DNA of 64,000 nucleotides. It comes from Bacillota bacterium (GTDB taxonomy: Bacteria > Bacillota > Clostridia > Lachnospirales > Lachnospiraceae). The notes beneath the pieces were generated by a model. It did not search any database. It saw only the letters and a program-made list of their open reading frames with translations, and was not told the origin of the DNA. Of the stretch, positions 42,878-52,647 are shown in pieces (the first letter of the stretch is position 1; the number at the start of each line of letters is the position of its first letter). The stretch lies in NCBI GenBank assembly GCA_023411215.1, contig JAEYOY010000084.1, positions 1 to 64,000 of the forward strand, given 5' to 3'. A program made the position numbers and the translations under genes.

Positions 42878-44224
42878 ATGACCATTATTATTTTTAGTTT
42901 ATTCATATTATTTGAAATCACATTTACAATCTATTGTATCCTTATTGGTTCAACACAGAGCAAGGTAAGAAGCTATATACGTCTGCTGGCGTTTGGAGTT
43001 TTCCTGTTGCTATGTATTATGAATATTTTAGAGTGGGGCTTACGTTGGTATATTCTAGGAACTTTATTACTTATGCTTAGTATCAAAGGAATCTATGATT
43101 TGACCAAGAGTAGAAATAATCCAAAGAAGTTTTTGAAAAGGAAGATGATACAAAAAGCAATTATAATGATTTTTCTATTCGCGTTTGCACTCATTCCTGC
43201 TTTTCTTTTTCCACAGTATGAGGAGCTGCAGACAACTGGGGAATATAATGTTGCCACGGCACAATATACATTTACGAGTGATACAATCATCGATTATTTT
43301 ACCGGAGATAGAAGAAGTATAAATGTTGGTTTCTGGTATCCGGAGGATGCAGAAGGGAAGTTCCCACTAGTTGTATTTTCACATGGTGCATTTGGCATTA
43401 AAAATAGTAACGATTCATGCTATAAGGAGTTAGCTAGTAATGGATATATAGTTTGCTCAATCGATCATCCCGGACATTCCTTTTACACGGAAACAGAAAA
43501 GGGGCAGGTTGTACTTGTTAATAAGGAATACATGAAGGAAGTCATTGATTCCAACAAAGATGACTATTATACGAATACGCAAGCCTATGAATTGATAAAG
43601 AAATGGATGAAAATACGAACGGAGGACATCAATTTTACAATTGATACCATATTACAGCATACAGTAGAAGCAGATAAGCCTGAGGTGGTTTATTCACAAC
43701 ATGCGGATACAGCAACATTGTTTCAGCTCATTGATAGTGACAAAATAGGTGTCTTTGGACATTCCATGGGAGCAGCTGCTAGTGTACAGCTGGGAAGAGA
43801 GCGCGAAGACGTGGATGCGGTAATCAATATTGACGGACCATATTTTAGTGAGATAGTTTATGATGAGGATAAAGATGAGTTGATTGCGACAGAAAAGCAA
43901 TATGATACACCTATTCTGAATATTTACTCCGATCAGGTTTGGGTACAGCTTGAGGACGGAACTAATACAGGAGTTTACGCTGGTAATAAAATATCCGACC
44001 AAATATGTAAGGAAAGTTATGATGTGTACCTTAAGGGAACGAAACATCTGACATTAACAGATCTTTCCTTAGTTTCTCCCTTTTTAGCTTATCTCCTAAA
44101 TGGCCAGGGAGCAGAGGTGGATGCGAAGGCAACAATTGAATTAGAGAATCATATCATACTGGATTTTTTTGATGCTAAATTAAAGGATAAAGGTAAATTT
44201 GCTGCTTCTAAGGTATATGAGTAA
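42878..44224 (+). CDS. Membrane alpha/beta hydrolase (PAF-acetylhydrolase-like)
   Basis: Three or four hydrophobic helices fill the first ~120 residues. The hydrolase domain follows, with VGFWYPEDAEGKFPLVVFSH, the nucleophile elbow VFGHSMGAAAS (Ser in GHSMG), and KGTKHLTLTD near the end holding the likely His. This resembles platelet-activating-factor-acetylhydrolase-like proteins of Firmicutes. The domain is probably extracellular. The start at 42878 follows GGGGAG; the frame opens earlier at 42782. The substrate is unknown, perhaps an ester or peptide. Confidence 0.8.
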   Translation: MTIIIFSLFILFEITFTIYCILIGSTQSKVRSYIRLLAFGVFLLLCIMNILEWGLRWYILGTLLLMLSIKGIYDLTKSRNNPKKFLKRKMIQKAIIMIFLFAFALIPAFLFPQYEELQTTGEYNVATAQYTFTSDTIIDYFTGDRRSINVGFWYPEDAEGKFPLVVFSHGAFGIKNSNDSCYKELASNGYIVCSIDHPGHSFYTETEKGQVVLVNKEYMKEVIDSNKDDYYTNTQAYELIKKWMKIRTEDINFTIDTILQHTVEADKPEVVYSQHADTATLFQLIDSDKIGVFGHSMGAAASVQLGREREDVDAVINIDGPYFSEIVYDEDKDELIATEKQYDTPILNIYSDQVWVQLEDGTNTGVYAGNKISDQICKESYDVYLKGTKHLTLTDLSLVSPFLAYLLNGQGAEVDAKATIELENHIILDFFDAKLKDKGKFAASKVYE

Positions 44225-44360
44225 AAGCATTCGGAAAGCTTAAATGAAATAAAATTGAAGTGATAAAAAGATTGAAGTGATAAGAAGCGGGGATAATAGG
44301 AGAGAGTACTACGATAGGATATGATCTGCTATATTACTTCGATTCATCATGGAGGTCTTT

Positions 44361-45407
44361 ATGGGATTTAGATATAGAAAAAGTATTAATTTAGGCGGAG
44401 GATTCCGGGTTAATATCAGTAAGTCAGGTATAGGATACAGTTGGGGTGTTAAAGGAGCCAGGATAACAAAAACAGCAAGAGGAACAACAAGACGTACACT
44501 ATCAATACCCGGAACAGGTATTTCTTATGTAGAGGAAACAGGAAAAAGTCGAAACCAGAATAAAGCTAAAAATGGTTCCTATCACAATTCCAATCAGAAG
44601 CCTAATGATGTTATGCCAGCCGAAAATATGGAAGTTGTGGATGTGAGTAAATATCAACCGGCAGAATATAAAGAACTGCTTGATCGTTTTATGAAGGTAC
44701 AGAACCTCAATTTTCTTAGTACAATTCTCATAATTAGTTTTCTTCTTTCGGCAATGCCTATCTTTATTTTGACGGGTATTGCAGGTATAATATTAAAAAT
44801 TTATACTCATACCAAGATGGTTATTCCGATGGAGTATGACTTTGATGAAGACTCAAAAATTGCATATGAGCAATTAAATTCTATCTGGATGAGTATGGAT
44901 ACCAATAAGAAGTTCTGGCAAATAATAACAGCAGCTCAGATTCAGAATACGAAAGCTCATGGTGGTGCAAAGACCAGTGTAACACGGGTACCTGCTAAAG
45001 CGATAAATAAATTACCATATTTCTTGAAATCTAATATTACGCCATTTGGACTTCAGCTAAAGAAAAAACAGCTATTTTTTCTTCCGGATAAACTCCTTGT
45101 AATTGATGGACGTAAGGTTGGTGCGTTAAATTATTCGGAAGTAAATCTAAATCTCGGAAAAACAAATTTTATTGAAAGTGAAGCAGTTCCAGCGGATGCA
45201 AAGGTAGTTAGACAAACTTGGTTGAAGGTTAATAAAAATGGATCACCGGATAGGAGATACAAGGGTAATAGACAGGTTCCGGTGTGTGAATATGGTGAAG
45301 TGATTATCCAATCAGGTAATTCATTATATGTTGAGATTATGTGCTCAAATTCTCAAACGATTGATACTATGCGAACCTATGCAGCCAGTGTGTTTAGAAA
45401 CTTATAG
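44361..45407 (+). CDS. DUF4236 N-terminal domain protein
   Basis: The N-terminus MGFRYRKSINLGGGFRVNIS and the following KSGIGYSWGVKGARIT and SIPGTGISYVEETG are the defining DUF4236 sequence, seen in many bacterial and phage-linked proteins of unknown function. Two hydrophobic segments near residues 115-145 suggest membrane insertion. The C-terminal ~190 residues are not recognised. The start follows TGGAGG with the ATG at 44361. It converges on the cyclopropane synthase gene and shares a terminator with it. Confidence 0.82.
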   Translation: MGFRYRKSINLGGGFRVNISKSGIGYSWGVKGARITKTARGTTRRTLSIPGTGISYVEETGKSRNQNKAKNGSYHNSNQKPNDVMPAENMEVVDVSKYQPAEYKELLDRFMKVQNLNFLSTILIISFLLSAMPIFILTGIAGIILKIYTHTKMVIPMEYDFDEDSKIAYEQLNSIWMSMDTNKKFWQIITAAQIQNTKAHGGAKTSVTRVPAKAINKLPYFLKSNITPFGLQLKKKQLFFLPDKLLVIDGRKVGALNYSEVNLNLGKTNFIESEAVPADAKVVRQTWLKVNKNGSPDRRYKGNRQVPVCEYGEVIIQSGNSLYVEIMCSNSQTIDTMRTYAASVFRNL

Positions 45408-45452
45408 TAAGAGATTAGGATTAATGACACTTTCGCACTATCTGTCAAAGTC

Positions 45453-45490
45453 TAATATAGCAGAGCCATTTATGCTCTGCTATATTATTA
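45453..45490. terminator. Bidirectional intrinsic terminator
   Basis: TAATATAGCAGAGC (45453-45466) pairs perfectly with GCTCTGCTATATTA (45474-45487), ending in an AT-rich stretch on both sides. It separates the convergent DUF4236 and cyclopropane synthase genes. Confidence 0.85.
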
Positions 45491-45511
45491 TTGATTTTCT
45501 GGCAGATCTAT

Positions 45512-46732
45512 TCAAGGCAATAAATTATTTTGCGCATACAAATAACTTCTTGTCCAGGGAATATCATCGGCTAATCCTTTTGAAAAGAGAAATTGGTGAA
45601 TATCTATATTACCAGCTTTAAATGATGCAGCACAGGAATTAAGGTATAGTCGCCACATTCTTATAAAGGTTTCATCCTTAATTTGCTTTATCATTGGTAG
45701 AGAAGTTTCAAAATTATTAGTCCAACTTTCTAGTGTACGTACATAATGCCTTCTTAAGCTTTCCAGATCAAGAAGATAAAAGGATTCGGAGGATATATTA
45801 TTGACAAGTTCATTTACAGAGGGAATATATCCGCCCGGAAAAATATATTTATTAATCCAAGAGTTGTTTCCGCCTTTAAAGCTTGTTATACAATGCAATA
45901 ATGAGATGCCTCCTTTATTTAACAAGGAATTTATTACAGTAAAATACTCGGCAAGATATTCTTTTCCAACATGCTCTATCATGCCGACACTAACGATTTT
46001 ATCAAATGTTTTATTTTTTATATTACGATAATCGATTAATTGAACTTCAACAAAATCTTCAAGACCTTCTTCTTTGATTCGTTTATTTGCTTTCACCATT
46101 TGTTCCTGGCTTAATGTAACCCCTAATGCTTTTACCTTATATTTTTTTACAGCGGATATAATCAATTCACCCCAACCGCATCCGATATCAAGCAATGTAT
46201 TATTTTCCTTTAAGTTTAGTTTCTTGAGTATATAATCAACTTTATTCGCTTGTGCTTGTTCCAAAGTATCGTTATCCGATGTAAAATAACCACAGGAGTA
46301 GGTCATAGATTTATCAAGCCATAACTGATAGAATTCATTTCCAATATCATAATGAAAGCTAATATTCTCCTTACTTTTTCTTAAGGTGTTCTTGATCGGA
46401 TTTAGGAGTTTGGCATATTTTTCTTTGTCCCTTAAAAAGCTTTTTGAATTCTTATATAAGGATTCAATAACCTCTTCAATATTGCCTTCAATATCAAGCT
46501 TTTTAAACATGTAAGCTTCCCCAAAAGATACAGAAGGATCAGCAATAACCTCTGAAATAGGTAAGGGTTCATTTAAAACTATCCTAAAACTGCTTTCGCC
46601 GGTACCATAGTTGATTTCTTCGCCATCCCAGAATTTTATTGAGCAAGGATCAGAAAATAGATTGGAAAAGATATTTTTATAAAGCGTTTTTTCTATCTGA
46701 TTTGATGGAGCTTTTTCTTTTACTGAAAACAT
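45512..46732 (-). CDS. cfa: Cyclopropane-fatty-acyl-phospholipid synthase
   Basis: The 406-residue protein has the CFA synthase layout. The N-terminal lipid-binding region includes VSFGEAYMFKKLDIEG, then FHYDIGNEFYQLWLDKSMTYSCGYF, SAM motif I LLDIGCGWGELI, and IVSVGMIEHVGKEYLAEYF. The C-terminus has FPGGYIPSV and LRRHYVRTLESW. It adds a methylene bridge to unsaturated membrane lipids, usually in stationary phase or under acid stress. It is transcribed on the minus strand as a single gene. Confidence 0.92.
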   Translation of the reverse strand: MFSVKEKAPSNQIEKTLYKNIFSNLFSDPCSIKFWDGEEINYGTGESSFRIVLNEPLPISEVIADPSVSFGEAYMFKKLDIEGNIEEVIESLYKNSKSFLRDKEKYAKLLNPIKNTLRKSKENISFHYDIGNEFYQLWLDKSMTYSCGYFTSDNDTLEQAQANKVDYILKKLNLKENNTLLDIGCGWGELIISAVKKYKVKALGVTLSQEQMVKANKRIKEEGLEDFVEVQLIDYRNIKNKTFDKIVSVGMIEHVGKEYLAEYFTVINSLLNKGGISLLHCITSFKGGNNSWINKYIFPGGYIPSVNELVNNISSESFYLLDLESLRRHYVRTLESWTNNFETSLPMIKQIKDETFIRMWRLYLNSCAASFKAGNIDIHQFLFSKGLADDIPWTRSYLYAQNNLLP

Positions 46733-47098
46733 GTTTAATCACCTCATAGGAAATATTTTACGTACTAAGCAGTGGAATATTAACTATTTTATCCAAACTT
46801 AAATTAATTAATCAGTTACATGCAAGTAACACTGATAAGAATCAGCACAATTAGTGAGAAGCTATGATTCCACATCCTCAGTTTATTCGTGTGTATTCAC
46901 ATTAATTTTGGCTTCTATTTATATGAGGGGGGAGTAGCAGGAGATAAGGCTGTTTCCCTTTGGTGGCTTTACTGGAAATGACAGAAAGAAACGTGTGTTA
47001 TAAAAATAGGATGTTGGCTACTGTACAAGATAAGGTGTATGCAGTATACCATGAGTATTCTGCATGTACCTTTTTTAGGAAAAAAGGATGCAAATAGA

Positions 47099-47141
47099 TT
47101 GACTTTATCTCAAATTTCATTTAATATTATAATGATTATAA
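47099..47141 (+). promoter_or_regulatory. Promoter and palindromic operator candidate for the MATE gene
   Basis: TTGACT (47099-47104), a 17-base spacer and TAATAT (47122-47127) form a sigma-70-like promoter. A perfect 15-base palindrome, TTATAATGATTATAA (47127-47141), overlaps the end of the -10 and would suit a repressor. The rest of the 46733-47182 gap shows no gene. Confidence 0.5.
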
Positions 47142-47182
47142 TAACTACTATAATAAATAAAGATTAAAGGAGGAGCTCAGCT

Positions 47183-48550
47183 ATGAAACGAGTACTCACT
47201 CGGGACCGTACATATTATAAGAGCCTCATTTTTCTAGCGCTTCCGGTAGCCGCACAAGGCCTGATAGCGTTCCTTGCATCCTTTGCGGACAATCTGATGG
47301 TCAGCTCTATGGGAGATGTTGCAGTATCAGGCGTATACTTCGCTAGTCAGATTAATGTTTTTGTGCAGATGTTCACCAGTGGTATCAGCGGTGTCATTTT
47401 GATCCTTTCAGCACAATACTGGGGGAAAAAAGACACAGTAAATATCAAAAACACCATCGCTATCGGTATACGCTTTTCTCTTATCTTCGGTGCCGTTGTG
47501 ACTTCTATCTGTCTTTTGTTCCCAGGAGCTGTGATAGGGATATTTACATCAGATCCAGCAATCATGCGGGAAGGCATCATATACTTGCGTGTTGTCTCTT
47601 GCTCATATTTATTCTTTTGTATAACACAGGCATTGCTCTGCTCAATGCGTGCGATAGAATCCCCATCCATCGGTATGGCAATTTCATTAATATCGCTTTG
47701 TATTGACGTCAGCCTAAATGCTTTGTTTATCTATGTATTCAAGTGGGGTGTATTTGGGGCTGCGCTATCAACCTTGATAGGCCGTGTGATTGAAACCCTT
47801 GCGATTGCAATTTATGTATTTCTTCTAGATAAAAGGCTAAAATTAAGGTTCACTGACCTACTTCGAACAGATCAGTCGCTCATGGGTGATTACTTACGAT
47901 ATGGGCTGCCGCTTATTGCAGGTGAGGTCGTATGGAGTGTAAACACTATGGTTAACTCCATTATCTTCGGGAAGTTCTTCGACGCATCTGTTGCCACGGC
48001 GGTATCAATAGCAAATACCATGGGTACACTTGCTTTCATAACGATTTCGGGACTTGCTTCTGCTGTAGGTATCATTACCGGCAAGACGATTGGTGCTGGA
48101 AAATACGAGCTTATGAAGGAGTATGCACGAACAACGCAGGTAATCTTTCTGTTCGTAGGTTTGCTTTCCGGTGCGTTGGTTGCGAGCCTTAGCAGGCCAT
48201 TTGTCGGGTTGTATTCCGGTAATATAGATAGTGGAATCAGTCAAGCAGCAGCGAGAGAAGCTATTCTCTTAATCAGCGTTCTTTCTATCACTATTATAGG
48301 AAGTGGATACCAGATGCCATGTCTTTTTGGACTGGTAAAGTCCGGTGGAGACATATCCTTTGTATTCAAGAATGATACGATTTTTGTATTTTGTATCGTA
48401 CTCCCTTCTGCACTAATCTCTGCATGGTTGGGTGCACCTGCATGGTGGGTCTATGCCTGTCTAAAGTCGGATCAGATATTAAAGTGCTTTGTTGCAGTTG
48501 TTAAAATCAACCGGTTTAATTGGATGAAAAATCTTACACGAGCCACATGA
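47183..48550 (+). CDS. MATE-family efflux transporter
   Basis: The 455 residues and twelve hydrophobic segments are normal for MATE exporters. The first repeat has LALPVAAQGLIAFLASFADN and the second LPLIAGEVVWSVNTMVNSII, as in the family. The SGLASAVGIITGKTIGAGKY segment is also diagnostic. MATE proteins export cationic drugs or metabolites using Na+ or H+. The start follows AAAGGAGG. A ROK-like regulator lies downstream, 76 bp away, and may be co-transcribed. Confidence 0.88.
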   Translation: MKRVLTRDRTYYKSLIFLALPVAAQGLIAFLASFADNLMVSSMGDVAVSGVYFASQINVFVQMFTSGISGVILILSAQYWGKKDTVNIKNTIAIGIRFSLIFGAVVTSICLLFPGAVIGIFTSDPAIMREGIIYLRVVSCSYLFFCITQALLCSMRAIESPSIGMAISLISLCIDVSLNALFIYVFKWGVFGAALSTLIGRVIETLAIAIYVFLLDKRLKLRFTDLLRTDQSLMGDYLRYGLPLIAGEVVWSVNTMVNSIIFGKFFDASVATAVSIANTMGTLAFITISGLASAVGIITGKTIGAGKYELMKEYARTTQVIFLFVGLLSGALVASLSRPFVGLYSGNIDSGISQAAAREAILLISVLSITIIGSGYQMPCLFGLVKSGGDISFVFKNDTIFVFCIVLPSALISAWLGAPAWWVYACLKSDQILKCFVAVVKINRFNWMKNLTRAT

Positions 48551-48626
48551 CGAATTTGACTTGATGTAGGGATGCCTGAATAAGCCAGTTAAAATAAGAT
48601 GATTGATTATGAGAGGATGTGATTTT

Positions 48627-49643
48627 ATGGGCGTTAATATGCTTGATATGAAACAAAGCAACGCTCTTACTGTACTTTGGGCTCTACGTTCCTGTAAAAC
48701 ATCCACAATCAAAGAGATAGCCCAAATAACAGGACTTAGCTTCGCTACCGTTTGTAATGTATTAAATGGCTTTGTGGAAAGCGGGGAGGTAATACTGGGA
48801 GATATGCATAGTGCTACGGGCGGTAGGCCATCACAAGCTTACACCTTTCAGGCAGAATATGCCCATGTACTTGCGTTGTCAACGAGGATACGAAACGGAA
48901 AAAATATCATTAGTGCCAGTGTAGGAAACCTATACGGAGAGGTCGTTTGGAAAATAGAGCAAAGCTTTGATACAATACAACTAACGAGTTTTGAAGCCAT
49001 GATAGAGTCTTCTTTGCAGGCATACCCATCAATATGCATTGTTGCATTTTCACTTCCGGGTATTGAACGTAACGGTGTAATTTTGATTAATGATTATCAA
49101 GAATTAGTAGGTATTTCTTTTGCTGAACATTTCCAAACGAAATATCAGTTGTCTGTAGTGATTGAAAACGATGTCAATACAGCAGTATTTGGCTATTCCA
49201 GAAAGACAGAAGCAGTATCCGTCATTGTAGGAATCTACTTCCCAAGGGCTTTCGGTCCTGGTGCAGGCACTGTAATAGATAAAATTATTCTAAAAGGATC
49301 CAAAGGATTTGCAGGCGAAGTATGCCTATTGCCTATAGGCATTGACTGGCTATCCGTTAATTATGAAAATCCACTAGAGGTTGGAGCTGCTATATCCAAA
49401 TTGATAAGTATATTCTGTGGCACCATAAATCCAGACCGTGTAGTTTTATACGGAGATTTCTTTAACGATGCTATAATTGAAGCCATTCAACAGGAAGCAC
49501 CCTCACAAGAGATCCGCAATATATTTCCAGATATTGATTATACCAGCGATTTAGACGAGGATATTATCTCTGGTTTGTTTGCACTGGCCTTATCTGAATA
49601 TCAATACGGTGTTCGAGGAAAATACCAACAGTGGAATAAATAA
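48627..49643 (+). CDS. ROK-family transcriptional regulator (degenerate kinase domain)
   Basis: The N-terminus is a winged helix (LDMKQSNALTVLWALRSCKT, then TIKEIAQITGLSFATVCNVL). The C-terminal domain follows the ROK fold (SLPGIERNGVILINDY, IENDVNTAVFGYS), but the DxGGT phosphate loop and the zinc-binding CxCGxxGC motif are missing; the region reads GFAGEVCLLPIGIDW. It probably binds a sugar-like ligand and represses sugar or transporter genes such as the MFS gene downstream. The ATG at 48627 follows GAGAGGA; the open frame begins at a TTG at 48603. Confidence 0.8.
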   Translation: MGVNMLDMKQSNALTVLWALRSCKTSTIKEIAQITGLSFATVCNVLNGFVESGEVILGDMHSATGGRPSQAYTFQAEYAHVLALSTRIRNGKNIISASVGNLYGEVVWKIEQSFDTIQLTSFEAMIESSLQAYPSICIVAFSLPGIERNGVILINDYQELVGISFAEHFQTKYQLSVVIENDVNTAVFGYSRKTEAVSVIVGIYFPRAFGPGAGTVIDKIILKGSKGFAGEVCLLPIGIDWLSVNYENPLEVGAAISKLISIFCGTINPDRVVLYGDFFNDAIIEAIQQEAPSQEIRNIFPDIDYTSDLDEDIISGLFALALSEYQYGVRGKYQQWNK

Positions 49644-49785
49644 ATTAACGTAGCGACCACATATATGTAATACCATTATTGTCACCCTTCTTAGTCGTAT
49701 TGCCATGGCATACATCCAAAATAAATTGAATCAAGCGGGGGCTGACTGTATTTTATTAAAACTTTAGTAATCTGGAGGAAATAAA

Positions 49786-50964
49786 ATGATTCAATTATTA
49801 TTAGCAGTAATTTACTTATCTTTTATCAGTCTTGGCTTACCAGACTCTCTGCTTGGATCGGCATGGCCGACAATGTATAGAGAATTCAATATACCGATTT
49901 CTTATGCAGGTATCATCTCTATGATTATTGCCGCCGGTACAATAGTTTCCAGTTTACAAAGCGACAGGCTTACCCGGAAACTGGGAGCGGGTAAAGTTAC
50001 TGCGATCAGTGTAGGTACGACAGCAATTGCTTTGTTTGGTTTTTCCATCAGCCCATCCTTCTGGATGCTGTGCCTTTTTGCAATTCCCTATGGTCTCGGT
50101 GCAGGAAGTGTTGATGCTGCACTTAACAATTACGTAGCTCTGCATTATTCAAGCCGTCATATGAGTTGGCTGCATTGTATGTGGGGTGTCGGCGCTTCTC
50201 TTGGACCATATATCATGGGGTATGCTTTGACCGGTGGGCAGAGCTGGAACATGGGTTACCGATATATTGCAATTCTTCAGGTTGTTCTTACCGTTATTCT
50301 GGTAATCAGTCTGCCGCTCTGGAAAAAGCGTACAACTATTGTTCACGGAACCGATGACAGTAATGTGGGAAAAGCCCTTTCGCTCAGGCAGATAATTCGT
50401 ATTTCAGGTGCGAAAGAAATTATGATAACTTTTTTCTGCTATTGTGCTTTGGAACAGACAGCGGGGCTATGGGGCAGTAGCTATCTGGTACTGCATTATG
50501 GAGTAACACCTGAAGATGCGGCACGATTTGCAGGCCTTTTCTTCTTGGGAATTACGATTGGTCGGGCTGTTAGTGGCTTTGTGACCATGATCCTGAATGA
50601 TACAAATATGATACGACTGGGACAGATACTGATTTTCGTCGGTCTACTTGCATTTATTAATCCTTCTGCGAAAGAACTTGCCAAAGTAGGACTGGTGATC
50701 ATCGGGCTTGGATGTGCTCCGATCTATCCTTGTATTATTCACTCAACGCCGGAACGATTTGGTGCTGATAAGTCACAGGCTATTATCGGGGTTCAAATGG
50801 CAAGTGCTTATGTGGGAATTTGCCTGATGCCACCGCTGTTTGGATTAATTGCAGATAACATAAGCATTTCAGCATTTCCAGTTTACTTATTCCTGCTATT
50901 GGCAGTAATGATCTTTATGCACGAAAGAACTGTATTAAAAAGAAAGAAAGGAGAGGTGAGTTAA
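49786..50964 (+). CDS. MFS transporter
   Basis: The 392-residue protein has twelve predicted helices, with the MFS loop SDRLTRKLGAGKVTAIS after helix 2 and LNNYVALHYSSRHMSWLHCM in the middle, as in sugar-type transporters of the FucP/YbjJ kind. It follows the ROK-like regulator by 142 bp with its own GGAGG ribosome binding site. The pair is likely a sugar uptake or export module; the substrate is unknown. Confidence 0.85.
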   Translation: MIQLLLAVIYLSFISLGLPDSLLGSAWPTMYREFNIPISYAGIISMIIAAGTIVSSLQSDRLTRKLGAGKVTAISVGTTAIALFGFSISPSFWMLCLFAIPYGLGAGSVDAALNNYVALHYSSRHMSWLHCMWGVGASLGPYIMGYALTGGQSWNMGYRYIAILQVVLTVILVISLPLWKKRTTIVHGTDDSNVGKALSLRQIIRISGAKEIMITFFCYCALEQTAGLWGSSYLVLHYGVTPEDAARFAGLFFLGITIGRAVSGFVTMILNDTNMIRLGQILIFVGLLAFINPSAKELAKVGLVIIGLGCAPIYPCIIHSTPERFGADKSQAIIGVQMASAYVGICLMPPLFGLIADNISISAFPVYLFLLLAVMIFMHERTVLKRKKGEVS

Positions 50965-51129
50965 AGACAGGTTGCATAATATGAATTGGATTCGCATGTG
51001 AGATTCATTAGCAAAATGGGATAAGTAACAAAAACTAAGCATAAAGAGAGACACCCGCTTCGAAGTATAATTTAATTATAGTTTGTAGTTATATATTTTA
51101 TTAGGCTATAAGAAACAAGGGGAATCCGT

Positions 51130-52074
51130 ATGAAATTAAATTTCTTGAAATTAATATGTTTTTTGGGATTTCTAACAATTTGCCTAGTGGGTTGCCAAAA
51201 AATAAATAATAAAAAAATTAATGAACCCCCTACTCCATTGATTGAAAAAAAAGAGCTTTCTTCAGTCAGTACAGCAGCACCACAGCAAGAAATAATTGAA
51301 CCTATTGAAACCAAAGTAATTGAGATAGATTTAAGTTCTTATTTTGGTGAACATAATGGAAGTGCTGTATTCTATAGTCCTATGAATAACCTTTACAAGG
51401 TGTATAATCTTGAGGCATCAAAGGAACAACGTTCGCCATGCTCAACGTTTAAAATTGCCTCTACATTAGCAGCACTGGAATATGGAATTATTACAGAGGA
51501 TAATTCTTTGAGACTATGGAGTGGCGAGGAGTTTTGGAACAGTTCATGGAATAAGGATATTTCACTAGACGAAGCTTTTAAAGTATCCTGTGTTTGGTAT
51601 TATCGAATGTTAATTGATGAAATAGGTCAAGACAGGATGCAATCATTTATTAATTCGTTAGAATACGGAAATAAAGATATATCTGACTGGGAAGGAAAAC
51701 TTAACCAGAACAACAATAATCGAGCTTTAACTGGTTTTTGGATCGAAGCTTCGCTAAAAATTTCACCATATGAACAGGTAGAAATGTTAGAAAGAATTTT
51801 TGGCTCCGCAACAATCTTTACGAATGAGAACATTACTGTATTAAAGAGAATAATGTTTGTTGAACAAGATGTAACACCTATAAAAATCTATGGTAAAACT
51901 GGTTATGGGAAGCAAAAAAATGTTAGTTTGGACTCATGGTTTGTTGGAATGTTTGAAAATGATTCTGAACTAGAATACTTTGCAATTCATTTATCAGAAT
52001 CAGAAAATCCTGAAGTTACGAGTGCTTATGCAAAAAGTATAGCGATACAAATGATTGCAGATAAGTTTAACTGA
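51130..52074 (+). CDS. Class D beta-lactamase-like lipoprotein
   Basis: A signal peptide with lipobox CLVGC (Cys22) precedes a linker and a penicillin-binding-type domain. The three active-site motifs are present: CSTFK (Ser105 and Lys108), SCV (Ser153) and YGKTG (Lys256). A FWIEASLKIS segment matches the class D W-motif region. Family members hydrolyse beta-lactams or act as BlaR-type sensors. The lipid anchor would place it outside the membrane. The ribosome binding site is AAGGGG. Only the domain is certain; activity on antibiotics is inferred. Confidence 0.85.
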   Translation: MKLNFLKLICFLGFLTICLVGCQKINNKKINEPPTPLIEKKELSSVSTAAPQQEIIEPIETKVIEIDLSSYFGEHNGSAVFYSPMNNLYKVYNLEASKEQRSPCSTFKIASTLAALEYGIITEDNSLRLWSGEEFWNSSWNKDISLDEAFKVSCVWYYRMLIDEIGQDRMQSFINSLEYGNKDISDWEGKLNQNNNNRALTGFWIEASLKISPYEQVEMLERIFGSATIFTNENITVLKRIMFVEQDVTPIKIYGKTGYGKQKNVSLDSWFVGMFENDSELEYFAIHLSESENPEVTSAYAKSIAIQMIADKFN

Positions 52075-52170
52075 TGAAATTGTATAAAAGTTAATTTGGA
52101 TTATGATATATTTTGATAAATACAAATGTTTTTTACAGTGATTAGAAGTTAAAATAAATGCATATTTATT

Positions 52171-52203
52171 AAGATCAAAGATTAACATACTTTGATCTTT
52201 TTT
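52171..52203 (+). terminator. Intrinsic terminator after the beta-lactamase-like gene
   Basis: AAGATCAAAG (52171-52180) pairs with CTTTGATCTT (52190-52199), followed by TTTT. The rest of the gap up to the next promoter shows no gene. Confidence 0.85.
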
Positions 52204-52411
52204 AATTGAGAAGTATTTAATCGAATATTTATAGTTTTATATTGATAGTAACACAAAACGAGGATGTGAGAGTATTTAGTATATTTTATACAAACAAACA
52301 GATCCGAAGATAATGTAAATAGCAGAAACACCTATAGTATAAAAAATATATCTTTGATGTATGTTGTATATTAATAATAATATATACGAATATCAAAAAT
52401 AATTAGACATA

Positions 52412-52440
52412 TTGACAAAACATCTGAAATAATATATGAT
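52412..52440 (+). promoter_or_regulatory. Strong sigma-70-type promoter of the purine permease gene
   Basis: TTGACA (52412-52417), a 17-base spacer and TATGAT (52435-52440) are close to consensus. Transcription should begin near 52447, leaving a leader of about 200 bases before the gene. Confidence 0.7.
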
Positions 52441-52446
52441 AAGAAA

Positions 52447-52647
52447 GTTAAAAAAGGTCGAAATAACAAGAATATAGTACTTTCAGCTTTCAGATTACGA
52501 TATGAATAATATAAAACAATAGCAATATCTACTAACCGAATTGGTAAAACCTGTTAACATAGCAGTGGGGACAAATTGGTTATTTGATAAATCTGCTTTT
52601 ATATAGATAAGTCAATATATTACATTCAATACTTAAGAGGAGACTAC
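52447..52647 (+). promoter_or_regulatory. Long 5' leader of the purine permease gene (function unknown)
   Basis: About 200 bases lie between the promoter and the start codon. AGCAG (near 52560) could pair with CTGCT before TTTT (near 52595), a possible attenuator, but the stem is short. The purine riboswitch core was looked for and not seen. Confidence 0.35.

Noticed and set aside
45328..45621. Plus-strand frame spanning the end of the DUF4236 gene and the terminator
   Set aside because: It crosses a perfect terminator hairpin and the end of the convergent gene; no ribosome binding site.
52447..52647. Purine (guanine/adenine) riboswitch before the NCS2 gene
   Set aside because: The conserved three-way-junction core and loop sequences are not visible.
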